From Sphaerotilus microaerophilus (GTDB taxonomy: Bacteria; Pseudomonadota; Gammaproteobacteria; Burkholderiales; Burkholderiaceae_C): a stretch of DNA of 64,000 nucleotides. The position numbers and the translations under genes were made by a program. The stretch is from assembly GCF_023734135.1 (NCBI RefSeq), contig NZ_AP025730.1:2232001-2296000 (forward strand). The letters are read 5' to 3'. Below are positions 16,615 through 23,720 of the stretch, one piece after another. Under the pieces are notes generated by a model that searched no databases, was not told the DNA's origin, and worked only from the letters and a program-made list of their open reading frames with translations. The stretch's first letter is position 1, and each line of letters begins with the position of its first letter.

Positions 16615-19365
16615 TCAGGGTTCCGCGCCCGGAATGGGGCAACTCACCACCAACCGGAAGCCGAAGTCGTTGAAGCGGCCGTCCGGGGTGTCCCAGTGGC
16701 GGAAGGACGCACGGCAGTACTCGGTGGGGTCGTTCCACGAGCCGCCGCGCAACACCCGGCGAGCTTCGCCCGCCGGGCCGGTGTTCTGAGGCTCATCGTA
16801 TTCGTTCAGACACCACTCCCAGACGTTGCCACTGAGATCGTCTCCTCCGCGACCATCGAGCCCCGCGCGCCCCAAGGGATACATGCCGACCGCCGTCGTG
16901 CGGCCGATGCCGGACTTATTGATGTTGGCACGTAACTCCTGCCAGTCGTTACCCCAGGGATAGGTCCAGCCCTCCGGGCTTGATGCCGCCCACTGCCACT
17001 CCCATTCCGTGGGCAGACGAACCGGCAAGCCCAGCCTTGAGCCGAGCCAGCGCCCATATGCCATGGCATCGAACCAACTCACGTTGATGGCTGGGTGGCT
17101 GTCAAAGCCCCACCGCCGTTCGCCCGCCTGTTGGGCGTCTTCAAGGTCTTCAGGGAGAGCTAGGTCACTCCACCACGCCGGGTTGCAGAACCCATCCTCT
17201 GCCTTCAGAAAGGCGTCGTACTGTGCCCAGGTCACCGGGTAGCGCGCCATTCGGAACGGTTCCACATCGAAGGCCATCGGCGGCCGGGTATTCAGCGTCA
17301 CCCTCCCGGCAGGCACGTCGATCCACTCGATGTCCGGCAGACCCTTGGAGGTCAGGCCGACGCCCCGCCGCGGGTCGCCCATCTGATTCAGGCGCAGGCC
17401 GATCTCTTCGCGGCGTTGGTGTGGGCAGGCGTCGGTCTTCAACTCCTCCAGCAATCGCAGGGGTTCGGGGGCCAGGAAGCTGCGCAGCGGCTCGGGCAGG
17501 TCAGCTTCCAACGCCCGCCAGGCGTGGATGCCGGGGTCGGTGAAAGCCGGGTCGGTTTGTGGCGAGCGGTGCGCCAGCGCGAGCAGAGCCTCGACGGCCG
17601 GCTTCTCGCGTTCCCAGGTCCAGCGCAGTGCAGGCAACCGACCGCTGCGCTCCCAGTCACGGGCAGCCTGCTCGGCCTGGCGGCGCAGCGCGAGCTGGTC
17701 GCCGTAGCGCCGACACCAGTCGGCCAGACGCGGCCAGTGCCACAGCAGCGACTCGTGCGCCAGTTCCACATGGGCGTCGTCGGGGTCGGCCAGAAAGCCC
17801 TGGGCGCGCAGTGCTTCCACCAGCGGGCCGATGGCCGGGTCGGCGCGCAAAGGGGCCACCGGCGCCGTGCGGCGGGCCGGCACCTCGTCGATCACCGTGG
17901 CCAGCGCGCCGAACAGGCGGTCGCAGGCGGCGGCCAGCGCGGGGTCGGCGTTCAGAGCTTCGTCGATCCGGGCCGCGGCCGATTGCACGACACCGGCCAG
18001 TTCACCGAAGCTGCGATAGGCCTTCAGCGTCAGGCCCAGCCCTGGGTCACGCTGATCGAACAGGCGGTGCAGCGTCAGCGCGACCAGTGGCAGCGCACCC
18101 CGGGCCGTACTCGCGGCGGTGACCAGCGATTCCTCGACGTCGCGCTCCACCGCCACTCCGCAACGCTCGGCCGGATCTCGGATCAGCCGGCGCAGGCGCT
18201 CGGGCTGGGTGATGGGCTGCAGGTGGACCAGGGAGCGAGCGAAATCACCCTCAGGCAGCCAATCGGCCAACCGGCCCATGAATTCGCTGCGCAGCGTCAG
18301 CAGCCGCAAGACATCGGGCACTTGCCCCAGGGCCTCGAAGACAGGCCGGAAGGCATCGGCCTGCGCGGTATCGGTCTGGGTGAACAGCTCCTCGAACTGG
18401 TCGGCCAGCAACAGCACCGGTTTGCCCAAACCTTCCAGCGCCTTGGCCGGGTCGGTCAGCAGCCATTGCTCCAGGCGGGAGACGCGAGGCCCGAACAGGC
18501 TGCCGCGCTCTTCCGGCAAAGCCCGGTCCAGCGCCTCAGCCAGTTGCCGCAGCGGCTGCCCCTGCGGCTTGAAGCGCAGGTAGGTCAGCCCCGGGTTGCT
18601 GGTGCGCAGTGCCGGGTCCACCCCCGCTGCCGCCAGTGACGACTTGCCGGTGCCCGAGCCGCCACACAGGCTCACAAAGCGCTCGGCGCGCAGCTTCTCG
18701 ACCACCCGGGCGGTGTCGTCTTCCCTGCCGAAGAAGAACTCGCTGTCTTCCGGGCGGAAGGCGGCCAGGCCGGGGTAGGGGTTGCGAATGTCAGCCGGTT
18801 TGGGTGCGGGCTGTGCCGACCCAGGCCGCGGCAGGGGCGGCAACTTGCGTTGCACCCCCAATGGCCTCGCAGGCGTCGCCGGCTGGTCGGTGAGCAGGCG
18901 GTAGAGCGCGTCGTACCCCGAGTCGTCGTCAAGGCGATAGGAGGTGTAGTCCTTCAACGGGAACGGCACGAACGGCGCGTCCGCTCCAAGGCGTAGCACG
19001 GGAATGAACCGCCGGTCGTTGACGAACTTGGCGTCGTACAGCGCCTGGGTGATGTGCTGCGATTCCCAGCGCACCCCTCGACCAACGTAGGCCGGAGCGT
19101 TGCCCTCGAAGCGCTTTTCGTATTCCTCCGTGCAGACCACCAGGACGTGATGCGCCTGCCGGATCTGCTCGGTCATCCAGGTGCGCCAGCCGGCGCTGAC
19201 AAAGCCCTGTTCAAACTGGTCGATCCAGGCGTCGATGCCGTGGGCGCGGAGTCGATCCGCCAGTGCAAGCACCCAGGCGCTGTGATCCTCCGACTCCTGG
19301 GCGTAGCTGATGAACACCCGCGCGCTGCGCGCTTCACCGGACTCCTCCGCATGCATCGTTGCCAT
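16615..19365 (-). CDS. SEFIR(TIR-like)-STAND NTPase-FGE/sulfatase-modifying-factor fusion protein
   Basis: A 916-residue, three-part protein. Residues 15-160 are a SEFIR/TIR-like effector (ARVFISYAQESEDHSAW, GIDAWIDQFEQG, VLVVCTEEY, RWESQHITQALYD, RRFIPVL), with Glu101 in the position of the TIR-family NADase glutamate. Residues about 195-600 are an nSTAND1-type ATPase: NPYPGLAAFRPEDSEFFFG, Walker A GGSGTGKSS (235-243), Walker B LLLADQFEELF (318-328). Residues about 680-915 are an FGE-sulfatase/C-type-lectin-like domain ending in RVLRGGSWNDP and FGFRLVV. The architecture fits an NLR-like immune sensor: C-terminal recognition, central switch, N-terminal effector. One FGE active-site Cys is Asp, so catalysis is doubtful. 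A ribosome-binding AGAGGTG precedes ATG 19365. The antitoxin-toxin genes lie just upstream on the same strand (92-base gap). Defence function is inferred. Confidence 0.88.
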   Translation of the reverse strand: MATMHAEESGEARSARVFISYAQESEDHSAWVLALADRLRAHGIDAWIDQFEQGFVSAGWRTWMTEQIRQAHHVLVVCTEEYEKRFEGNAPAYVGRGVRWESQHITQALYDAKFVNDRRFIPVLRLGADAPFVPFPLKDYTSYRLDDDSGYDALYRLLTDQPATPARPLGVQRKLPPLPRPGSAQPAPKPADIRNPYPGLAAFRPEDSEFFFGREDDTARVVEKLRAERFVSLCGGSGTGKSSLAAAGVDPALRTSNPGLTYLRFKPQGQPLRQLAEALDRALPEERGSLFGPRVSRLEQWLLTDPAKALEGLGKPVLLLADQFEELFTQTDTAQADAFRPVFEALGQVPDVLRLLTLRSEFMGRLADWLPEGDFARSLVHLQPITQPERLRRLIRDPAERCGVAVERDVEESLVTAASTARGALPLVALTLHRLFDQRDPGLGLTLKAYRSFGELAGVVQSAAARIDEALNADPALAAACDRLFGALATVIDEVPARRTAPVAPLRADPAIGPLVEALRAQGFLADPDDAHVELAHESLLWHWPRLADWCRRYGDQLALRRQAEQAARDWERSGRLPALRWTWEREKPAVEALLALAHRSPQTDPAFTDPGIHAWRALEADLPEPLRSFLAPEPLRLLEELKTDACPHQRREEIGLRLNQMGDPRRGVGLTSKGLPDIEWIDVPAGRVTLNTRPPMAFDVEPFRMARYPVTWAQYDAFLKAEDGFCNPAWWSDLALPEDLEDAQQAGERRWGFDSHPAINVSWFDAMAYGRWLGSRLGLPVRLPTEWEWQWAASSPEGWTYPWGNDWQELRANINKSGIGRTTAVGMYPLGRAGLDGRGGDDLSGNVWEWCLNEYDEPQNTGPAGEARRVLRGGSWNDPTEYCRASFRHWDTPDGRFNDFGFRLVVSCPIPGAEP

Positions 19366-19457
19366 CCCGTCACCTCTTTGTGTGCAGGGGATTTTCGCGG
19401 ATCGGCGGAGTTTCGTCAGATCGGGTGAGCCTGCGTTGGATCATCCGGTGGGCTCGA

Positions 19458-19805
19458 TCAATGAAAGTCATCCTCCCGCTGGTGCCGCAGCGCCGCGATG
19501 ACGATCGTCCTGGTATCGACGATTTCGAACAGCGCCACGTAGCCGGTCGCACCGAAGGGGATGACCAGCTCGCGCACGAAGGGCTGGCGTTCGACCGGAA
19601 TGCGCCGCCGCGGGTCGTCGGCCTTGCGGCAGGTGAGGGGGAAGCGTTCCAGCAGCCGCAGGCCGTCTTCGATGGCCGCCTGCGCCCGCTCGGCCAGGGC
19701 CGGATCCCCACCGCCCTCGCGGGCCAGTTCGCGCTCCAAGATGAAGTCGATCAGGCGTTCCAGGTCTTCCTGCGCCTCCTGGCTGAGACGCACCGTCCAG
19801 TTCAT
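19458..19805 (-). CDS. RelE/ParE-family toxin
   Basis: A 115-residue RelE/ParE-superfamily protein: MNWTVRLSQEAQEDLERLIDF at the start (shown split: VRLSQEAQEDLERLIDF), a helical hairpin, ERFPLTCRKADDPRRRIPV (about 53-71) and the terminal beta strands YVALFEIVDTRTIVIAALRH (about 88-107). The final ALRHQRED is the usual ParE-type ending. Members either inhibit gyrase or cleave mRNA at the ribosome; which applies cannot be read from the sequence. Its ATG overlaps the stop of the antitoxin gene (ATGA), the standard antitoxin-first arrangement. The SEFIR-STAND gene follows on the same strand. Confidence 0.88.
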   Translation of the reverse strand: MNWTVRLSQEAQEDLERLIDFILERELAREGGGDPALAERAQAAIEDGLRLLERFPLTCRKADDPRRRIPVERQPFVRELVIPFGATGYVALFEIVDTRTIVIAALRHQREDDFH

Positions 19806-20086
19806 GCCGGCGCTTGTCCCGCAGCGCGCACCCGGGCCGCCGCAATCCGCCGCTTCAGGGCCTGCATGGATTCATCCAGGGTCAGCGTCGGCGCTCCCTG
19901 ACGGACGGCATCCAGCGAGGCCATGCCCCGCGCCACGAACTCGGCCTGCTGCTGGCGGCGCTGCACCTGCGCACGCACGGACGCCTCGACAAAGGCGCTG
20001 AGGGATTCGCCCTCGGCCAGCACCTGCTCCAGTTGCTCACGCAGGGCGGGCTCGACGCGGATGGACGGGATGGCAGCGGTTTTCAT
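19802..20086 (-). CDS. Antitoxin of the RelE/ParE-type pair
   Basis: A 94-residue protein beginning MKTAAIPSIRVEPALREQLE, with the short beta strand (AIPSIRVEP) followed by helices (LREQLEQVLAEGESLSAF) that is characteristic of ribbon-helix-helix antitoxins; the Ala/Arg-rich C-terminal half (about 45-94) would wrap the toxin. It starts at ATG 20086, 11 bases downstream of a perfect palindrome on the minus strand, and overlaps the toxin start by 4 bases. Such antitoxins dimerise, bind their own promoter and neutralise the toxin; that role is inferred from fold and context. Confidence 0.85.
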   Translation of the reverse strand: MKTAAIPSIRVEPALREQLEQVLAEGESLSAFVEASVRAQVQRRQQQAEFVARGMASLDAVRQGAPTLTLDESMQALKRRIAAARVRAAGQAPA

Positions 20087-20097
20087 GTCGGGAATGT

Positions 20098-20111
20098 AGT
20101 GCAAATGCACT
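20098..20111. promoter_or_regulatory. Candidate operator of the toxin-antitoxin operon
   Basis: AGTGCA-AA-TGCACT is a perfect palindrome placed 12-25 bases upstream of the antitoxin ATG, overlapping a possible -10 element TACATT on the minus strand. Position and symmetry fit a ribbon-helix-helix antitoxin autorepression site. The rest of the 119-base divergent gap to 20206 shows nothing else that I recognise. Confidence 0.5.
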
Positions 20112-20205
20112 GCAATGGGCGCGGCACCGTGTGCGGCATGGGGTGAGCCGGGACATTCGGCGGTGCGCCCGCCAGGCCCCACCCCCGCCTGCTCTACCAT
20201 CTCGC

Positions 20206-21168
20206 ATGACTTCGCACAACGACAACGTTCTGAACAACCTGCCGGGTGGGGCACCGGCGCGGGGGAAGCGCTCAGGCGGCAGCAGGCGCCGCGCCCAGGC
20301 GGGTGGCGAGCTGCCGGAGGCGTCGATCTCTGAATTCGATGGGGTGCGCTGCCTGCACCTGGGCCATACGCCCTGGGTGCAGGGCGCCATGCGCATCCAC
20401 CGGCCGCGCAAGCTGGAGCTGGAGTACATCCAGCGCATGATGGCCTGGCTGCTGCTGGTGGAGCCGGCCGCGGCGCCCACCGACTGGAGCGGGCTGCGTG
20501 TGGCGCAGCTGGGGCTGGGGGCGGCGGCGCTGGCGCGTTTTTGCCACGGGGAGCTGCGCGTGCCGACCACGGTGGTGGAGCTGAATCCGCAGGTGATCGC
20601 GGCCTGCCGGCAGTGGTTCCGCCTGCCGGCCGATGACGAGCGGCTGCAGGTGCTGGCAGCCGACGCGGGTGCCTGGGTGGCCGAGCCGGCCCAGCGGGCC
20701 AGCGTGGATGTGCTCTGCGTGGACCTCTACGACCACGAGGCGGCGGCGCCGGTGCTGGACGATGCGGACTTCTACCGCCACTGCTTCGAGGCGCTGGACG
20801 AGGGCGGGGTGCTGAGCGTGAACCTGTTCGGGCGCAACGCCAGCTTTGCGCGCAGTGCGCGGCGCATCGCGCAGGCCTTTGTCGGCGACGCCGGGGAGGC
20901 GGACGCTGCGCCGTGTGGCGAGGTCTGGATGCTTGACCCCACCGACGAGGGCAACACGATCGTGCTGGCGATCAAGGGCGGCCGCCTGCCGGATGCGGAC
21001 ACGCTGGCGCGCCGGGCCGAGCAGGTGCATGCGCGCACGGGGCTGCGTGCGCAGCGCTGGCTGCATCTGTTCAAGCCGGTGCCGCTGCGCGCGGAGCCGG
21101 TGCCGGTTCGCGCCACGCCGGCCCGCCGGGCGGCGCAGGCCAAGACCGACGAGGGGGCGCGGCCATGA
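20206..21168 (+). CDS. Spermidine-synthase-like methyltransferase-fold protein
   Basis: A 320-residue Rossmann-fold protein of the spermidine/spermine synthase group. The N-terminal 35 residues are polar and low-complexity; SISEFDGVRCLHLGHTPWVQG (cut: FDGVRCLHLGHTPWVQG) and MRIHRPRKLELEYIQRMM form the N-terminal tetramerisation-like region; VAQLGLGAAALARFC is motif I, VVELNPQVIAACR the acidic loop, VDVLCVDLYDHEA the following strand. The catalytic Asp of true synthases is not clearly identifiable, so it may be a non-polyamine aminopropyl- or methyltransferase relative. ATG 20206 is chosen as the first start with the conserved region in frame. It overlaps the downstream ATPase gene by ATGA. 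Confidence 0.8.
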   Translation: MTSHNDNVLNNLPGGAPARGKRSGGSRRRAQAGGELPEASISEFDGVRCLHLGHTPWVQGAMRIHRPRKLELEYIQRMMAWLLLVEPAAAPTDWSGLRVAQLGLGAAALARFCHGELRVPTTVVELNPQVIAACRQWFRLPADDERLQVLAADAGAWVAEPAQRASVDVLCVDLYDHEAAAPVLDDADFYRHCFEALDEGGVLSVNLFGRNASFARSARRIAQAFVGDAGEADAAPCGEVWMLDPTDEGNTIVLAIKGGRLPDADTLARRAEQVHARTGLRAQRWLHLFKPVPLRAEPVPVRATPARRAAQAKTDEGARP

Positions 21169-23009
21169 TGCAGCCCCATCGGCCGGCCCCCTCGCTGCAC
21201 CACCAGAACGGAGCGCTGAACTGGCGCGTGCTGGTGGGCTGGCTGGTGGAGGATGGCTGCATCCATGCCGGCGAGGCGGCGCAGCTGACGCAGCGGCTGG
21301 CGGCGGGCAGCTCCAGCCAGCACCCGCTGGTGCGCCTGGGCGGGGCGGAGTTGCGCCACACCCGCAGTGGCGAGCTGCTGGATGTGGAGGCGCTGACGCG
21401 CTGGCTGGCGCAGCGTGTCAGCCTGCCGTACCTGCGCATCGACCCGCTGAAGGTGGACGTGTCGCGCGTCACCGAGGTGATGTCGGCCGCCTATGCCGAG
21501 AAGCGCCGCGTGCTGCCGGTGCAGGTGGGGCCGGCGGAGATCACCATCGCCACCGCCGAGCCCTATGTGCTCGACTGGGTGAGCGAGATCGCCGCGCACA
21601 CGCGCAAGACGGTGCGGCTGGTGCTGGCGAACCCGCTGGACATCGCCCGGTTCACCACCGAGTTCTATTCGGTGGCGCGCTCGGTGCGGGCGGCGCAGAA
21701 GAGCGGCGAGACCAGCACGACGGTGAACTTCGAGCAGCTGGTCGAGATGGGCAAGCACAAGCAGCTCGACGCCAACGACCAGGGCGTGGTGCAGCTGGTG
21801 GACTGGCTGTGGACCTACGCCTTCGAGCAGCGCGCCAGCGACATCCACCTGGAGCCGCGGCGGGACCAGTGCGTGATCCGCTTCCGCATCGACGGGGTGC
21901 TGCACACCGTCTACCAGCTGCCCACCACGGTGATGGCGGCGGTGACGGCGCGCATCAAGCTGCTGGGCCGCATGGACGTGGTGGAGCGCCGCCGCGCGCA
22001 GGACGGGCGCATCAAGACGCGCAGCCCGCGCGGCGACGAGATCGAGATGCGGCTGTCCACGCTGCCCACCGCCTTTGGCGAGAAGCTGGTGATGCGCATC
22101 TTCGACCCGGAGACCGCCGTCAAGCCGGTCACGGAACTCGGCTTCGATGCGGCCGACGTGGCGCGCTGGCGCACGCTGATGGGCGCGCCACACGGCATCG
22201 TGCTGGTCACCGGGCCCACGGGCAGCGGCAAGACGACCACGCTGTACGCCACGCTCAAGCGCCTGGCGACCGACGAGGTGAACGTCTGCACGGTGGAGGA
22301 CCCGATCGAGATGATCGAGCCGGCCTTCAACCAGACCCAGGTGCAGCCCGCGCTGGACCTGGACTTTGCCGCCAGCGTGCGCGCGCTGATGCGCCAGGAC
22401 CCGGACATCATCATGGTCGGCGAGATCCGCGACCTGGAGACCGCCGAGATGGCGGTGCAGGCGGCGCTGACCGGCCACCTGGTGTTCTCCACGCTGCACA
22501 CCAACGACTCGGCCAGCGCGGTGACCCGCCTGCTGGATCTGGGCGTGCCGGCTTACCTGATCAGCGCCACGCTGATCGGCGTGCTGGCGCAGCGGCTGGT
22601 GCGCACGCTCTGCCCCGCCTGCCGCCAGCCCGACGAGGCGTTGTCGCCCGAGGCGCTGGCTGCGGCGATGCCCGGGCTGCCCGCGGCGCGGCTGGTGCAG
22701 GGGGCGCAGCGGGAGGGGGAGCGGGAGGGGGAGCGCGATGGCGAGCGCCACTTCCGCCCGACGCGTGCGGTGGGCTGCCAGGCCTGCCGCATGACCGGCT
22801 ACCGGGGACGCAGCGGCCTGTTCGAGCTGCTGACCTTCGATGAAGGCGTGCGCCACGCGATCAGCGAGCGCCCGGACCTGGCCCGGCTGCGGCGCGAATC
22901 GCTGCGCCAGGGGCTCACACCGCTGCGCCTGGCCGGCCTGCACAAGGTGGCGCAGGGGCTGACGACGCTCGACGAGGTGCTGCGGGCCACGCCGGACTTC
23001 TCGGTTTGA
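21165..23009 (+). CDS. GspE/PilB-family type II/IV secretion ATPase
   Basis: A 614-residue hexameric traffic ATPase that powers type IV pilus assembly or type II secretion from the cytoplasm. An N-terminal GspE_N-like domain (about 1-160) precedes the ATPase: Walker A VTGPTGSGKTTTLYATL (about 346), the Asp box region VEDPIEMIEP (about 378), Walker B DPDIIMVGEIRDLETAEMA (about 405-423), His box LVFSTLHTNDS (about 435). A zinc-binding tetracysteine lies at CPAC (about 483) and CQAC (about 538), separated by a short EREGEREGERDGER tandem repeat encoded near 22710-22750. No pilin or GspF/PilC gene is adjacent, so which machine it serves is open; it starts inside the stop of the spermidine-synthase-like gene, an unusual partner. 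Confidence 0.92.
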   Translation: MMQPHRPAPSLHHQNGALNWRVLVGWLVEDGCIHAGEAAQLTQRLAAGSSSQHPLVRLGGAELRHTRSGELLDVEALTRWLAQRVSLPYLRIDPLKVDVSRVTEVMSAAYAEKRRVLPVQVGPAEITIATAEPYVLDWVSEIAAHTRKTVRLVLANPLDIARFTTEFYSVARSVRAAQKSGETSTTVNFEQLVEMGKHKQLDANDQGVVQLVDWLWTYAFEQRASDIHLEPRRDQCVIRFRIDGVLHTVYQLPTTVMAAVTARIKLLGRMDVVERRRAQDGRIKTRSPRGDEIEMRLSTLPTAFGEKLVMRIFDPETAVKPVTELGFDAADVARWRTLMGAPHGIVLVTGPTGSGKTTTLYATLKRLATDEVNVCTVEDPIEMIEPAFNQTQVQPALDLDFAASVRALMRQDPDIIMVGEIRDLETAEMAVQAALTGHLVFSTLHTNDSASAVTRLLDLGVPAYLISATLIGVLAQRLVRTLCPACRQPDEALSPEALAAAMPGLPAARLVQGAQREGEREGERDGERHFRPTRAVGCQACRMTGYRGRSGLFELLTFDEGVRHAISERPDLARLRRESLRQGLTPLRLAGLHKVAQGLTTLDEVLRATPDFSV

Positions 23010-23236
23010 CGCCGGCCGGACCTCGATCGGATCGTTCAGCTTCTGAAGCATCCGCAAGCGCCTGCCCAGGCCGCCCCGCCCCCCGCAGCGATCGTGCGCA
23101 TGCGGTCCTCCTAAGTGGAATCCACAGTCGGCGCCGAGGGGGCGCTGCCTAGAATCGCCGCGACCCTACCCGCAGCTTACAAGCGCGCCACGGCACGCCA
23201 CGCGGGACGGCACGGATGGAAACACGAGGAGAACCA

Positions 23237-23707
23237 GTGAAGATCAAGAGCCAGAAAGATTTCTGGTCGGGGCTGATGTTCATCGTCACGGGCGTCGCGT
23301 TCGCCTGGGGGGCGCTGAGCTACAGCTTCGGCAATTCCGCGCGGCCCGGGCCGGGCTACTTCCCGTTCGGACTGGGCATCCTGCTGGCCATCCTGGGCGC
23401 GGTGGTGTTGTTCGGTGCGCTCACCGTGGAGACCGAGGACGGTGAGCCGATCGGCAAGTGGGCCTGGAAGCCGCTGTTCATCATCGTGCTGTCCCTGATC
23501 GGCTTTGGCCTGGCCCTGCCCAAGCTGGGCTTGGTGGTCAGCCTGCCGCTGCTGGTGTTCGTGGTGTCCACCGCCGGTGACGAGTTCCACTGGAAGGATG
23601 CGCTGCTCAATGCCGCCATCCTCACCGCCCTGTCCTACGTCGTGTTCGTCAAGGGCCTGAGCCTGACGTTGCCGGTGTGGCCCACCTTCATGACCGCTGC
23701 GAGCTGA
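23237..23707 (+). CDS. tctB: Tripartite tricarboxylate transporter small membrane subunit TctB
   Basis: A 156-residue, four-helix inner-membrane protein of the TctB family, the small subunit of TTT carriers that import citrate-like organic acids with a periplasmic TctC/Bug receptor. It begins with QKDFWSGLMFIVTGVAFAWG and has the family pattern SARPGPGYFPFGLGILLAILG (cut: GPGYFPFGLGILLAILG). The start is the GTG at 23237 because a clear GAGGAG sits 6-8 bases before it (about 23226-23231); an ATG at 23216 lacks this. tctA follows 13 bases after the stop. No tctC is in the operon. The 227-base gap upstream has no confident promoter. Confidence 0.93.
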   Translation: MKIKSQKDFWSGLMFIVTGVAFAWGALSYSFGNSARPGPGYFPFGLGILLAILGAVVLFGALTVETEDGEPIGKWAWKPLFIIVLSLIGFGLALPKLGLVVSLPLLVFVVSTAGDEFHWKDALLNAAILTALSYVVFVKGLSLTLPVWPTFMTAAS

Positions 23708-23720
23708 GGGGACCACCCAG

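Noticed and set aside
16615..20111. Complete diversity-generating retroelement
   Set aside because: No reverse transcriptase gene, accessory Avd-like gene or template repeat could be found in the window.
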